From contig NC_012865.1 in NCBI RefSeq assembly GCF_000026945.1, positions 372,001 to 436,000 on the forward strand: DNA of 64,000 nucleotides, given 5' to 3'. The translations under genes were made by a program, and so were the position numbers. Within the stretch, counting starts at the first letter, position 1. Every line of letters starts with the position of its first letter. Source of the stretch: Candida dubliniensis CD36 (Eukaryota > Ascomycota > Pichiomycetes > Serinales > Debaryomycetaceae). Below the pieces are notes generated by a model. It saw nothing but the letters and a program-made list of their open reading frames with translations, did not search any database and was not told where the DNA came from. Below, piece after piece: positions 53,672-64,000 of this stretch.

Positions 53672-54787
53672 TTATTGATCACCTTCTAATAATTGTGGGA
53701 AATCATCGACACTGCCATTTTCGTAGATAACCTTGTAGGTAGCTTCGAGTAATGGGAATTCATCTTGGATGTTGAAATGTGTTAACAATTCGTGCACTTC
53801 TTTTGCAGTCAAAATACCTTGGGAGCTTTGTCCATTCAAAACAATCTTTTCAGCTTCAAATGCATTGACGTTATTTTTAATCATATATCTGGCGACTTTA
53901 ACATTTCTACCACCAGAACAAGTAGTGATCAAATCAGCAACACCGGCACTTTCTTCAGTAAATGTTCTTGGGTTTGGTGGAGACGAGGCTTTGATCTTGA
54001 ACAATTCCCAGTATGATGCAAAACGAATGGTTTCCTTGATACCAATTCTCATGATAGCGGCTTTAGCATTGTCACCCCAGCCAGCACCTTCAACGAAACC
54101 AACAGAGCACGCAATGACATTCTTCAAGGCACCAGCAATAGAGGCACCAACAACATCTTCAATGACTCTGACGTGAAAATATGGTCTGTGGAAAGCTTCC
54201 TTCAAAATAAATGGATCAATGTCTTTACCGGCACCTCTGAAATCATCTGGAACAGTGTAGGCAATTGAAGTTTCTGACCAGTTACCTCTGGCAACCTCAT
54301 TAGCAATATTGGCACCAGATAAAACACCACAGTATATTTTCAAAGTATCAGTGATGGATGTTGACAACAATTTGCAACCTTCTGGACTCACATCTAATCC
54401 TTTCAAACATGAGATGGCTCTGGCAGTTGGTTTCACTTTACCTTCAATTTGTTTAACAATTCTACTCAAGAATTGATGTGGGATGTTGAAAACAATCAAG
54501 TCGGCGTCTTTAACAGTGTCGACAATATCTGGGTTGGCAACCAAGTTGGCTGGCAATTTAACCTCTGGCAAGTATTTGACATTTTCATGATCAGTGTTAA
54601 TTATTTCTGTTAATTTTCTTCCTTCAATTTCTTCTTCGAAAACCCACATTTTGACATCGTTTTGGAAAATAGTTGGTTTTTCAGCACAGTTTTCAGCAAC
54701 TAACTTTGCAACTGCAGTACCCCAGTTACCGGAACCGACAATACAAACTCTGAATGGAGTTTCAATTGGATATGGAGATGTAGTCAT
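53672..54787 (-). CDS. GPD2: NAD-dependent glycerol-3-phosphate dehydrogenase
   Basis: 371 residues. The dinucleotide-binding GSGNWGTAVAKLVAENC lies at 18-34, the conserved IPHQFL near 110 and the catalytic lysine region GALKNVIACSVGFVEGAGWGDNAKAAIMRIG near 215-245. It reduces dihydroxyacetone phosphate to glycerol-3-phosphate, the first step of glycerol made against osmotic stress and for redox balance. Codon bias is strong. I use GPD2 because of the neighbouring PLB genes; GPD1 is the other possible name. Confidence 0.9.
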   Translation of the reverse strand: MTTSPYPIETPFRVCIVGSGNWGTAVAKLVAENCAEKPTIFQNDVKMWVFEEEIEGRKLTEIINTDHENVKYLPEVKLPANLVANPDIVDTVKDADLIVFNIPHQFLSRIVKQIEGKVKPTARAISCLKGLDVSPEGCKLLSTSITDTLKIYCGVLSGANIANEVARGNWSETSIAYTVPDDFRGAGKDIDPFILKEAFHRPYFHVRVIEDVVGASIAGALKNVIACSVGFVEGAGWGDNAKAAIMRIGIKETIRFASYWELFKIKASSPPNPRTFTEESAGVADLITTCSGGRNVKVARYMIKNNVNAFEAEKIVLNGQSSQGILTAKEVHELLTHFNIQDEFPLLEATYKVIYENGSVDDFPQLLEGDQ

Positions 54788-56772
54788 TTTGAAATTGTTT
54801 TTTGATGTGTTGAATCTAGTATATATGATAAATGTATCTGGGATACTTATAGTATGTTAATGAATATATGTATATAATAATTCTATGAAAGCAAAATTGG
54901 GCAAGATGGGAGGGGGGGATGCAATGCTATTTATACAAAATGCGTTATCAACTTTGCTTCAAGTAAGATTTGATGAGATCTTAACGCACTCTGTGCTTTG
55001 TATGTAACCTCAATAGTAAGTAAATATTAAGAAAAAGGTATCAGTTACCTATATACAGGACGCGTATTGTTTTGTTTCTTTTTTCGGAGTCTAGATTATA
55101 AGTTTCTTTTTTTTTTTTTCAGTATAAGACCGGTACGTGTGAGCTTGCCCAAATTATCACAAAACGGTTAAATATTCTTGGTAATGAGGGTTTTTCCGGA
55201 TAGTTCGTTGTACAATTTGTCGATTTCGTACAATATCATAACATAACATAACTGCTGAAAAAAATAAAACAAGCAATCCTGAAAGGTGACGTTGTATGAT
55301 GTAATTCAACGATCAGAGTGAAACAAGTTGTCATGGATAACGACTTAGCAACGACTTTTTTATTGTGTACATTCCAATTCAAATTGAGCAGGCTTGAGCT
55401 TTAGTAGTAAGAGGAGAAACTTTTTTTTTATTTGTTGGGTTACTGAAATTTGGGAGCGGGGAGAGTGTTGGTGGTGGTGTTGCGGAGTTCAGCCTCCCGT
55501 GATGAGCCAGGGCGTGATGCTGAAGATTTATTCGATGAGATGAGCAAGGATGGTTGATACATAGAAAAAGAAATAAATCAAGAGTTGAAAGAAAAAAGGA
55601 ACGTTAATGACAAATGATAAGACAACTACGAGACGACGACAATAATTGAAATTGTAAATAATCGTAGCAGAACTGAAAATGGAAATAGTAAGAGAGAGAC
55701 AAAGAACGCCCACCACCACCACAATCGCCATCACCCATTACCACAGAGGTCAAGAGAATGTTGAAACAATCATTATGAACGTCTCCTTACGACATTTTTT
55801 TCTCCTTACTTTTCTTATTTCCTTAGCTTGTCTATATTTCCTATCGATTCTTATCATATGTTCAAATTGCATGTTTTCTCTTCGTTATTGTCTCTTTTAT
55901 TTTCTTGATTGTAAGAACGTAAATGTTCTTCGATTGTGACCTAAGATGGGCGTATTTTTTGTTTTCAACTAAAACTCGGCTTTGTAAAATATTGTCAATG
56001 AAACAACAAAAAGGTTTCGCTCTTTTACCAGCTTGCTTTTTTTTTCAAGATGACGAAATAGAAGAATTGATAAGACTCCTGTTCTCTAGGAGGTACAAGT
56101 AAGTAAAAGAATGCTAAACAATAAGTTCTTGTTGAAACGACTTTGTGAAAGTAATGCTTGTACTAGTGATTCAACATAGAGAGAATTACGTCATGTTTGA
56201 TTTGAAAGGAGTGAAATTAATGTCCCAATGATATCAGTTAATACCTTGAAAAGTTTGCAAGAGTTTCAACAAGTTGTACAAGACAGAACAGTATTGTTGT
56301 TGTAGTCGAGCTTAGACTATGGATGATGTAGAGTTTCTTAAAAGGAAAATCTTCAAATTAAAATCTGAGTTTAAATTCGGAGTAAAAATTTTCTGGTCGT
56401 GTCTGATGACCATTACAATCAGTTTTCACTTCTTTCTTTTTTCTTAATGATCACAACCAAGACTGGTAGCCCGTTTGATCCGAGATATAGGTTTATCTGT
56501 TCAAAAACAGTGTGCCAAAGTATTTCACTTTGAATCTTATAGCTTAAACGGTCCCAGATCTTGTGTACGATTTTGACTCTGAATCAGTCCAATTAGGTTT
56601 GAGCTAGTGTGTGCTTATTTTGTGGCAAAATCAGCATCTAAAAAGCATCTTGTATTACATCATAAAGGAAAAAGAAAAAGTAGATAAATAAACAATAGTA
56701 ATAACAACTAAACTCCGGAACTAAAACCTCAACTAATAAAACTATAGACCTTTTACGTAAACAATTAATCTA
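54788..56772. promoter_or_regulatory. Promoter region of GPD2 and 3' side of PEX20
   Basis: About 2 kb upstream of GPD2. It contains GGGAGGGGGGGA at 54908-54919, a STRE-like C/G4 block that could suit osmotic stress control, and T runs at 55109-55120. A small frame of 86 codons at 55679-55939 begins with ATG and has a hydrophobic C-terminal half, but looks like chance. No gene is supported. Confidence 0.5.
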
Positions 56773-58119
56773 TTAAAAATAGTCATCATCATGTCTGTAA
56801 TCACGGTACATTTCGTCCCAGTGATGGTCAACAATTTGACCTTTTCTAAACGGACGTGCGTTTTGATTGTGGTTGGAATTACTTTCTAATCCAGAAGGAG
56901 CATCTGATATAGTATCGTAATCTTCCACCCAGTCATTAGTTTGTACTTGACCACCACTTATAATTCTTGCTGCCGTTAATGGATCATTTATATCGCTTAA
57001 TTGACCATCTTGTATATGAGCTAATGGATCAGGTAAACTATTCTGATGTGGGTCATTTGACTCTTGTTGTTGATCCTGAATATTGTCTCCTGATAAGGGG
57101 TGGGGCATGGCAATGTTAGCTGGCTTTGGTCGTGGAATTTGGTCATACATCTGTCTGGCAGAATCAGGGTTCGATGGCCCTTGCAGCCTAAATTGAGCTT
57201 CTTGGGAGTTCATAGACGACGTTATTATTGGTGTTGTGGTTGTCGTTTCGGGTATTCCCTTTTCTCTGATATCCTCTTTTGAATCTGATGTCACTAATTT
57301 GTCACCCTCTAGTTCTACTTTTCTGTTACCTATTGAACTCATTAGTTTTAAGAATTGCGAATTTTGGAATTTTTCATTCATCTCAGAATCGTGTGAATCT
57401 ATTGTTTTCATTGATGTTTCTGCCTTTCGAGCAATTCTTGCAAACTCTTCTTTAGCTTCATCCTGATTTATGTTTTCCTCAGTAGTGACAGGTTCATTCT
57501 GCAATTGCTTTTCAATTAAATCAAATTGTTTCTCAAATGCACGTTGTTCTTCCTCAAACTTGTGTTGCTGCTGATGTTCAGTTTGGTTTTGAAACATTGG
57601 TGTCATAGTTGTAGTACCATTTCTCATCTGATAACTCCCCATGGCATAATTAGGTGTCATTTGTTGGAAGTTAGATTGATGTTGTAAGTTATTGGACTGA
57701 CTTTGTTGTTGCATAAACTGTTGATGCCAATCTGATTTAGTCCCTTGGTTTTGCTGGTGGCGGTGTTGTTGTTGTTGTTGTTGTTGCTGAATGGACAAAT
57801 TTGAAAAATCGTTTACCCATCCTGGTTGTTGGTGTTGGTGTTGGTGTTGGTGCTGTTGCTGTTGCTGTTGCTGTTGTTGCATAGATGGTTTTATATTCAT
57901 TTGATTCATAAATGAGTTAGCAAAATCATTCCCACTATTAAATTGTTTAAAATCGGCATTTAACCTGGAATCTATTTGTTGACCTTGACGAAATTGGTGA
58001 ATGGAGGGCCCTTGTTGTTGAGGGTGTTGATGCCTCTGATGTTGTAAAGAATTATCTCTCTGAGCATGCTTGCTCAAATTTTGCAAGGCAGTTGATGGTC
58101 CACAACTTGCTGGATCCAT
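56773..58119 (-). CDS. PEX20: Pex20-type PTS2 co-receptor for peroxisomal import
   Basis: 448 residues. The N-terminus DPASCGPSTALQNLSKHAQRDNSLQ carries the Pex20/Pex5/Pex18/21-family Cys (C6) that is mono-ubiquitinated for recycling. Several W-x3-F/Y motifs for Pex14/Pex13 follow: WVNDF, WHQQF, WVEDY near the C-terminus. Long Gln- and His-rich runs occupy about 80-130. The C-terminal part holds the Pex7-binding region. Pex20 works with Pex7 to import PTS2 enzymes. The poly-Q/His tracts (CAA/CAG and CAC) would vary in length between alleles. Confidence 0.82.
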   Translation of the reverse strand: MDPASCGPSTALQNLSKHAQRDNSLQHQRHQHPQQQGPSIHQFRQGQQIDSRLNADFKQFNSGNDFANSFMNQMNIKPSMQQQQQQQQQHQHQHQHQQPGWVNDFSNLSIQQQQQQQQHRHQQNQGTKSDWHQQFMQQQSQSNNLQHQSNFQQMTPNYAMGSYQMRNGTTTMTPMFQNQTEHQQQHKFEEEQRAFEKQFDLIEKQLQNEPVTTEENINQDEAKEEFARIARKAETSMKTIDSHDSEMNEKFQNSQFLKLMSSIGNRKVELEGDKLVTSDSKEDIREKGIPETTTTTPIITSSMNSQEAQFRLQGPSNPDSARQMYDQIPRPKPANIAMPHPLSGDNIQDQQQESNDPHQNSLPDPLAHIQDGQLSDINDPLTAARIISGGQVQTNDWVEDYDTISDAPSGLESNSNHNQNARPFRKGQIVDHHWDEMYRDYRHDDDYF

Positions 58120-58402
58120 GATTATAATTCAAAAAAAAAATATATATATATATACTTTAAAATAAGAATAAAAAATAGTGTTTAGAAAAAATTTGATGTT
58201 TTATATATATCTTGTGATTGATTCATTTATTAATAATCTCGTTTTTTGTAATTTTTTTTTCCGCTATCATGACTTCTTCTCCCCCACCATTAATAGCATG
58301 CAGGACTTAGCCGAGGGTGTGGAAAAAAAAAAAACCAAGGTTTTACTGTTGGCGGTTGGTTATGAATACTTTATGTTTTATATACCACTACAACATACTA
58401 TA

Positions 58403-59485
58403 TCAAATATTGCTGGTTCTATATATGCTATCACCAAATAATTCTGTAAACGAATCATGTAAAAATTCATGAATGTTGGATGTTTGCATTGATCTTCCAT
58501 ATTTGTTAAATGCTTTACTACTAGCATTTCTAACGATTGAACTAGCAGCAAAACATGCCAATAGATTAGCATCCTCTTGATCCAAATCAACTTGATTATC
58601 CCATAATTTCAAAATATAATTATTTGACCAATTGACTAGAGTTGCAATTGCCCCCGTCAATGTATCACCTTGTCCTCCTACTCGTTTATTCGACCCAGTA
58701 AATTCATTGATTAAAAACTTGGATGATTTGACAATCAAGTCGTGTTCACCTTTACGGAAAACAATAATATCACCTAACTTGCGCGACACTTCGATTGTTT
58801 GATCAATCAATTTATCTTTATTTGATTCTGATAAATCAACATCTATCGATAAAGCTTTGGCAATTCTTTGGAATTCAACAACATTAGGAGTAATGATGGC
58901 TTTGGGATAGTTTGCAATAATCTTTGGCGACAACGATACAAGATACAATGAATCAGCATCTAATATAATGGGTAAATTCAATACTTTGACTTCCTCAATA
59001 ATGCGAATCAATGACTTTAACATTAATGGATCCCTGCCGAAACCAGGCCCAACCACAACTATATCAATTCTATTCAACAATGACGTTACTTTAGGTAAAA
59101 TCAATTCATCAATGAGTTTATTCAACACTGCGTTGTCATTAGTTTTAATGATTTCTTCAATGGGTAAACTTTTCAATTTTTCAAGTTCAGAATTGTTTAA
59201 ATTTAAATGAGGGTTATTTAAATCCATTAAATAAGGATGGATCATTAAATCAGGGGAATACGATTTGATCACCGGACCAGCAGCTTTTTCACATATTACA
59301 TGAGATAAATCGGCACCTACTAAAGCAGCAGAATGACTTGCAAAAAATGGAGCTCCAGTATAATCTTCATTACCCCCAATAACAACGATCTTCCCCGCTT
59401 GACCTTTGTGGAAGTTTGGTAATAATGGTTGGATCAATTGACGAGACAAGTGAAGGAGTTCCTTTTGAGATTTATGGCGTAGCAT
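58403..59485 (-). CDS. NNR2: ATP-dependent NAD(P)H-hydrate dehydratase (YjeF C-terminal kinase fold)
   Basis: 360 residues of the ribokinase-like carbohydrate kinase fold. [19 protein letters not shown] (about 28-46), the DPLMLKSL helix, VRKLGD ... FRKGEHDLI and [15 protein letters not shown] (catalytic Asp in GDT) match yeast YKL151C/Nnr2 and animal CARKD. With the epimerase it repairs hydrated NADH and NADPH made by heat or side reactions. N-terminus is short; a mitochondrial isoform is possible from in-frame upstream sequence, but none is visible. It is divergent from MCR1 by 534 bp. Confidence 0.92.
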   Translation of the reverse strand: MLRHKSQKELLHLSRQLIQPLLPNFHKGQAGKIVVIGGNEDYTGAPFFASHSAALVGADLSHVICEKAAGPVIKSYSPDLMIHPYLMDLNNPHLNLNNSELEKLKSLPIEEIIKTNDNAVLNKLIDELILPKVTSLLNRIDIVVVGPGFGRDPLMLKSLIRIIEEVKVLNLPIILDADSLYLVSLSPKIIANYPKAIITPNVVEFQRIAKALSIDVDLSESNKDKLIDQTIEVSRKLGDIIVFRKGEHDLIVKSSKFLINEFTGSNKRVGGQGDTLTGAIATLVNWSNNYILKLWDNQVDLDQEDANLLACFAASSIVRNASSKAFNKYGRSMQTSNIHEFLHDSFTELFGDSIYRTSNI

Positions 59486-60019
59486 AGCTATAATAAGGAA
59501 TGGAAATGGCTGTTCAACTCAAGTAGTTTTTAGTACAAAATAGGTTAGGAGTTAACACAATTGAGTATACACTTTAAGGGGTGGGAACGAAGAGAATGTT
59601 GGTTTGGTGAAAATTAAAGTCCATATTTCAATGTATGCAGGTTTATCCAGTTGTTCCCGATTCTCAAAAAACTGTGGTTTGCTTTCTCTCACCATTAGTA
59701 ATGTGACTAATGTTAGTAATTGGTGTATACATTATGGTCGTGTCTATAACCCAAACAAGAAGTTGTTGTTGCTATTTGTTCTTTTTAATTGGATTGCGAC
59801 TAAGTTCAACCATAGTACTGGATGTGAGGGCGGGAAAAGAAAAGCTGTGTGAACGCGGAGGCTGCTCCTGCGGTGTATATATTTAAACCAATTAAATTTT
59901 CACATTTCAATTAAATATACATATGTGACAATCAAATTTCTAATTTTGTTTTTTTTTTTGTTTTTGCCTATCAATAGTTTCCTGCTTTTCTCTCTTTTTA
60001 AGCATATACAATTGATATC
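59486..60019. promoter_or_regulatory. Divergent promoter NNR2 / MCR1
   Basis: 534 bp. T run at 59950-59959 and GTTTTTGCC-type sequence just before MCR1. ATATATTTAAACC near 59876 could be a TATA element for MCR1. Confidence 0.5.
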
Positions 60020-60925
60020 ATGTTGACTCACCATTTATCGAAATTCGCTACTCCAAAATTCTTAGTACCATTTGCTGGTGCCACTGCTTTATCAATTGGT
60101 TTGGCATTACAATATTCCACTTCCAACAATTACATTGCTAATGAAACTGGTAAAACTTTCACCGATAGTAATGAATGGGTAGATTTGAAATTATCCAAAT
60201 CAATTGATTTGACACATAACACTAAACACTTGGTTTTCAAATTGAAAGATGATGCCGATGTTTCTGGATTGATCACTGCTTCATGTTTGTTGACCAAATT
60301 TGTCACACCAAAGGGTAACAATGTTATTCGTCCATATACACCAGTCTCTGATGTTAACCAATCTGGTGAAATTGATTTCGTGATTAAAAAATACGAAGGA
60401 GGTAAAATGTCAAGTCACATTTTTGATTTGAAAGAAGGTGAAACTTTGTCGTTCAAAGGACCAATTGTCAAATGGAAATGGGAACCAAACCAATTCAAGT
60501 CTATTGCTTTAATTGGTGGTGGTACTGGTATTACTCCATTATACCAATTATTGCATGAAATCACTTCTAATCCAAAGGACAACACTAAAGTTAACTTGAT
60601 TTACGGTAATTTAACTCCAGAAGATATCTTGTTAAAGAAAGAAATTGATGCTATTGCTTCTAAACATAAGGATCAAGTCAAAGTTCACTACTTTGTTGAC
60701 AAGGCAGATGAGAAGAAATGGGAAGGTCAAATTGGTTTCATCACTAAAGAATTCTTGCAAAAGGAATTGGAAAAACCAAATCCGGATTTCAAAGTCTTTG
60801 TTTGTGGACCACCAGGTTTATACAAGGCCATTTCCGGTGCTAAAGTTTCCCCAACTGATCAAGGTGAATTGACTGGTGCTTTGAAAGATTTGGGTTTTGA
60901 AAAAGAACATGTTTTTAAATTCTAG
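60020..60925 (+). CDS. MCR1: Mitochondrial NADH-cytochrome b5 reductase Mcr1
   Basis: 301 residues. A short basic N-terminus plus one membrane stretch at about 14-32 precede the reductase, as in Mcr1, which exists both in the outer membrane and, after Imp1 cleavage, in the intermembrane space. The FAD motif is RPYTPVSD (about 108-115), the NAD(P) motif IGGGTGITP (about 168-176) and the C-terminal CGPPG near 258-262 complete the fold. It reduces cytochrome b5 or erythroascorbyl radicals, protecting from oxidative damage. Strong codon bias. Confidence 0.94.
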   Translation: MLTHHLSKFATPKFLVPFAGATALSIGLALQYSTSNNYIANETGKTFTDSNEWVDLKLSKSIDLTHNTKHLVFKLKDDADVSGLITASCLLTKFVTPKGNNVIRPYTPVSDVNQSGEIDFVIKKYEGGKMSSHIFDLKEGETLSFKGPIVKWKWEPNQFKSIALIGGGTGITPLYQLLHEITSNPKDNTKVNLIYGNLTPEDILLKKEIDAIASKHKDQVKVHYFVDKADEKKWEGQIGFITKEFLQKELEKPNPDFKVFVCGPPGLYKAISGAKVSPTDQGELTGALKDLGFEKEHVFKF

Positions 60926-61098
60926 ATTTTTTGTATAGACAGTTTTGTTGTATAAATAAAGAGCATCTATCTATTCATTCAAAGGAGAGATACGAATTGA
61001 GGTAAGTGAAGAAGAAGAAAAAAGGAGTTGATAGAGAAAAAAAAAAAAAAAAATGTATGAAAAATATAATATATAAATATTCATTTGTTGTTACAACA

Positions 61099-62496
61099 AT
61101 GTTAAATACTTTAAAGATTGCCATTGAAGGATGCTGTCATGGAGAATTGAATACTATATACAATTCAATACCAGATATTAAAAGTTTAGACCTACTTTTA
61201 ATATGTGGTGATTTCCAGTCTCTACGCAATAAATGTGATTTACAAAGTTTGAATGTCCCTTTCAAATATCAACGAATGGCAGATTTCCATGAATATTACA
61301 GTGGTAAACGTAAAGCCCCAGTATTAACTATTTTCATTGGTGGTAACCATGAATGTTCATCATATTTGCAAGAATTGAAATATGGAGGATGGGTAGCACC
61401 AAATATTTATTATTTAGGTGAATTTGGAAGTATATGGTATAAAGGTTTACAAATAACTGGATGGAGTGGAATATTTAATTATCACACTTTTATTGCTAAC
61501 CATATAGATATGGAAAAATTGCCATTTGATTCTACAACAATAAGAAGTGTTTATCATCAAAAATTATCGAATTTCTTGAAAATGTATATGATGAACCATG
61601 ATATGGATATTGTTTTGAGTCATGATTGGCCTGTTGGGATAGAAAAGTATGGAAATTTGAAAAGACTACTAAAATTAAAACCATTTTTCAAAGATGATAT
61701 TCAACGAGGACAATTGGGTAGTCCACTAAATAAATTTTTGATCCATTATTTAAGACCTAGGTATTGGTTTTCAGGTCACTTGCATGTTAAATTCGAAGCA
61801 AGAATTGTTGATTCGGTAGGAGGTAATGATGAAAAGATATCAGACCCTACTGCAAATTCAATTACCGAGTCGAATAAAGAAGAAATATCTCTAGATATGG
61901 ATGACGAGGAGGAGGAGGAAAAGGATGACGATAATGGAGTTGGATTTGAGGAGAAATTCTATTTTAAACAGCATCTAAATTCAACAAAAAGACCAAGAAA
62001 CGATTTGACTCCTCAAAGGGATGTGTGTGAACATGCAACTGAATTTTTAGCTTTAGATAAGTGTGGTAAGCGTCGACAGTTTCTAGAAATCAAAACTGTT
62101 GAAGTCAATAATACCTCACATCCATCATTTATAAATCCTGGGAAACTATATTATAGTAAGCGATCAATTGCCATAAATAAAGTTGTTGAAAAGTATTTGA
62201 ATGACAATAGGCAAGATTTTACCGACTTGAATACTAAACAAATATTAAACAATCCTCAACTATTCCCATTAGTCAATGAATTAATGCCTATTATTGAAAA
62301 TGAATTCAAATCAATGCAGAAGAATATAACAGATGAAGATTTTTTCATGGTGCCAGAGAATTTTCAAATTGTTGCCCCCACAAACGACGAATGCATTGAA
62401 TCAAAGCTAAAGTATTATCCGAATAATCAAACACTCGAGTACTGTGAAAAGTTTGGTATTCCGAAACCAGTTTTATGTGAAAAGTCAGACCAGTAG
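61099..62496 (+). CDS. DBR1: Dbr1 RNA lariat debranching enzyme
   Basis: 465 residues from ATG 61099; open sequence further upstream starts with a GTG and is A-rich leader. Metallophosphoesterase motifs are GCCHGELN near the start, CGDFQS (about 40-45), GGNHE (about 87-91), SHDWP (about 177-181) and GHLHVKFEA (about 228-236). This is the classical Dbr1 set, including the Cys in the first motif where other phosphoesterases have Asp. A Dbr1 C-terminal domain follows after an acidic Asp/Glu insert. The enzyme linearises intron lariats from splicing. Confidence 0.94.
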   Translation: MLNTLKIAIEGCCHGELNTIYNSIPDIKSLDLLLICGDFQSLRNKCDLQSLNVPFKYQRMADFHEYYSGKRKAPVLTIFIGGNHECSSYLQELKYGGWVAPNIYYLGEFGSIWYKGLQITGWSGIFNYHTFIANHIDMEKLPFDSTTIRSVYHQKLSNFLKMYMMNHDMDIVLSHDWPVGIEKYGNLKRLLKLKPFFKDDIQRGQLGSPLNKFLIHYLRPRYWFSGHLHVKFEARIVDSVGGNDEKISDPTANSITESNKEEISLDMDDEEEEEKDDDNGVGFEEKFYFKQHLNSTKRPRNDLTPQRDVCEHATEFLALDKCGKRRQFLEIKTVEVNNTSHPSFINPGKLYYSKRSIAINKVVEKYLNDNRQDFTDLNTKQILNNPQLFPLVNELMPIIENEFKSMQKNITDEDFFMVPENFQIVAPTNDECIESKLKYYPNNQTLEYCEKFGIPKPVLCEKSDQ

Positions 62497-64000
62497 ACTT
62501 ATAAAGACAGCGTGTCTCACAACTGGTAATCTAGCATGTTGATAAGCTTGTAGTATTCATCTGCCATATGGGATCTACTAAGGCTGGGTTTACGCGAGAG
62601 CACTAATTGATATACATACAGCAGTATTTCATAGGAGGCAATAATATTTACCAAACAATAAATTGTGTAGATCTTGATATACATACAGTCATTTTTGGTT
62701 GGAAGCACTATCAATGGTTGTGTTTACTACCGTGATTCTACCCCCAAAAGCAGATATTTCTAGGTTCCTTATTATTGGAACAATAACCTAATATTACCGA
62801 AAAGTGTGTGTGTAGCCCAGTATCACAGCACAAACAAAGAAGGTGGCTTGCAAGGGATTGTCGAAAAACCAATCAAATGAGAAAAAAATCTCTTGTAATT
62901 GCCGCAGCTGACGACGACGAGGAAGACGACGACGTCACCATCATCACTACTACTATTACGGCGACAAATCGTGGCAAAATAGAAAAAAAAAAAGGTTAAC
63001 TAACAAGGTGAACAAAACAAAACAATAGGGATTTACAAGAAAAAAAAAATAACTCTTGGTGATTTTTGATCACACCAAATCGAGGTGCATTCACTTGACC
63101 ACCCCCCCCCCCCCCCACCATTTTTCCCATTTGAGATTCCAATTAAAGCCTGATCCAGGTGATCAAAATTATTTTATGTAAGGTGAGCTGATGCTTCATA
63201 GTATCTTGTGATTGATAAACGTGCAGTGAATAATAATATATTGCTCTTTTTTGTTTGATTTTTTTGTGTACATGTCACCAGAAAGAAAATGAATTGATAA
63301 CTTTAAAGTTTGAATTCTGAATGACTCTGCCTCTTTCGTGTAAATCAAATGATGATGGTTTGTCCCTATCTTAATTGTTGAAGACACATATTGTATTGCA
63401 AGCATGATATTTATGAGATAACCTTTCAAAACAAAGCTGGGTTTGATATTGCCTCTGCTTCTGCAGATACAGCAAGCCCAGTTAGCCAGCAAAAACCGGA
63501 TATATGTAAGATATTATTGCACCAAAAATCTCGACAGAGCAGACGAGCAAAAAAGTAATCGGCGGGTACTTCCTTCCCTCCCGCCAAACATTGACGGAAT
63601 AAAAATAAAAGCAAGCAAGCAAGCCCTGTCCCCAAATTTCAAAGGTAGAGAATTCATTTCCTCTCGTGAAAACTTCTTTGTGGTTACCTCTTAGTTTTTG
63701 TATTATGATTTTCATTTTTAACAGGAATGTATCTTGTGTGCGTGTGTGTGTATTGTAATCTTTAGTAATACCACCACCACCACTAAACTGATAATTCCTT
63801 TCTTATTTAAAAGAAAAAAAAAAATCAAATATTAATTTTAATCATATTCATTCATAAACAACAGGTTATTAGGAATTTTTTTTTTCCTTCTTTCCTTCTT
63901 TTCCCTACCTTTTGCTTTTCTTTTCTTTCATTCTTGTCTACTTTATAATTATTTTTGTGGGATTCTATTTACAACATCAACACAACAATATCATCAACAA
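62497..64000. other. Gene-free right end, probably promoter of a gene outside the window
   Basis: 1.5 kb of A/T-rich sequence with a 15-nt C run (63102-63116), AGACGACGACG-type repeats near 62908-62935 and alternating TG (63738-63752). The last 200 bp are pyrimidine-rich on the + strand and end in AACATCAACACAACAATATCATCAACAA, like a 5' leader. No convincing open frame. The density of short low-complexity elements suggests a long regulatory region. Confidence 0.55.
63102..63116. repeat. 15-nt poly-C tract
   Basis: Uninterrupted run of C in A/T-rich DNA, unusual compared with the many A/T homopolymers of the window. Confidence 0.85.

Noticed and set aside
55679..55939. 86-codon frame upstream of GPD2
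   Set aside because: Low-complexity Thr/Ile start then hydrophobic stretch; nothing recognisable and no splice or promoter support.
62808..62999. 63-codon frame with Asp-rich centre
   Set aside because: Driven by a GACGACGAC repeat; no homology or clear leader.

Overview
The window is nuclear DNA from a CTG-clade budding yeast of the Candida albicans / Candida dubliniensis type. The evidence is: AT-rich intergenic DNA full of long A/T runs, short introns with GTATGT-like donors and TACTAAC-like branch points, CTG codons sitting where serine is expected, paired Tbf1-like and Cbf1-like motifs upstream of a ribosomal protein gene, and a PTK2-SUR7-ATG15 ... ADK1-PCF11-YHM1 ... PLB-PLB-GPD gene order that I recall from C. 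albicans. The phospholipase B proteins look roughly a tenth different from the C. albicans versions as I remember them, so C. dubliniensis is the likelier species. That species call is inference from memory. Translations made with the standard code are wrong at every CTG, which should read Ser.

Layout. 1-11 kb: the 3' part of RPL32, a PTK2-type kinase, a 3.5 kb gene-poor gap, the eisosome protein SUR7 and the autophagic lipase ATG15. 11-21 kb: pyridoxal kinase, SEC12, RAD18, a formate/nitrite-family transporter, and a Zn2Cys6 regulator whose zinc cluster is split by an intron. 21-32 kb: tRNA-Ala(UGC), an unusual F-box protein with N-terminal hydrophobic repeats, FPG1, VPS60, COQ3, VPS72/SWC2, HCH1, a DHA1-type MFS transporter and an Mpv17-family protein. 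32-46 kb: DBP9, a DOG-type sugar phosphatase, ADK1, PCF11, YHM1/GGC1, a TPR-like orphan divergent from an OB-like orphan, and RPL25 with a 7-nt first exon. 46-64 kb: a mitochondrial uS11 gene, two tandem secreted phospholipase B genes, a glycerol-3-phosphate dehydrogenase, PEX20, NAD(P)HX dehydratase, MCR1 and DBR1, then about 1.5 kb without a convincing gene.

This is mostly conserved housekeeping sequence: translation, secretory pathway, DNA repair, chromatin and mitochondrial functions. Genes are packed as divergent pairs sharing 160-535 bp promoters (FPG1/VPS60, COQ3/VPS72, pyridoxal kinase/SEC12, the two orphans at 41-45 kb) and as convergent pairs 45-150 bp apart. Four genes (RPL25, HCH1, FPG1, the Zn2Cys6 factor) have introns near the 5' end, and their true N-termini are reconstructed here. 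I saw no intact transposon, LTR pair or CRISPR array. The most unusual items are the F-box protein with triplicated hydrophobic repeats, the fast-evolving OB-like orphan, the large Ser/Glu/Val repeat domain on SEC12, and two unexplained structured intergenic patches.
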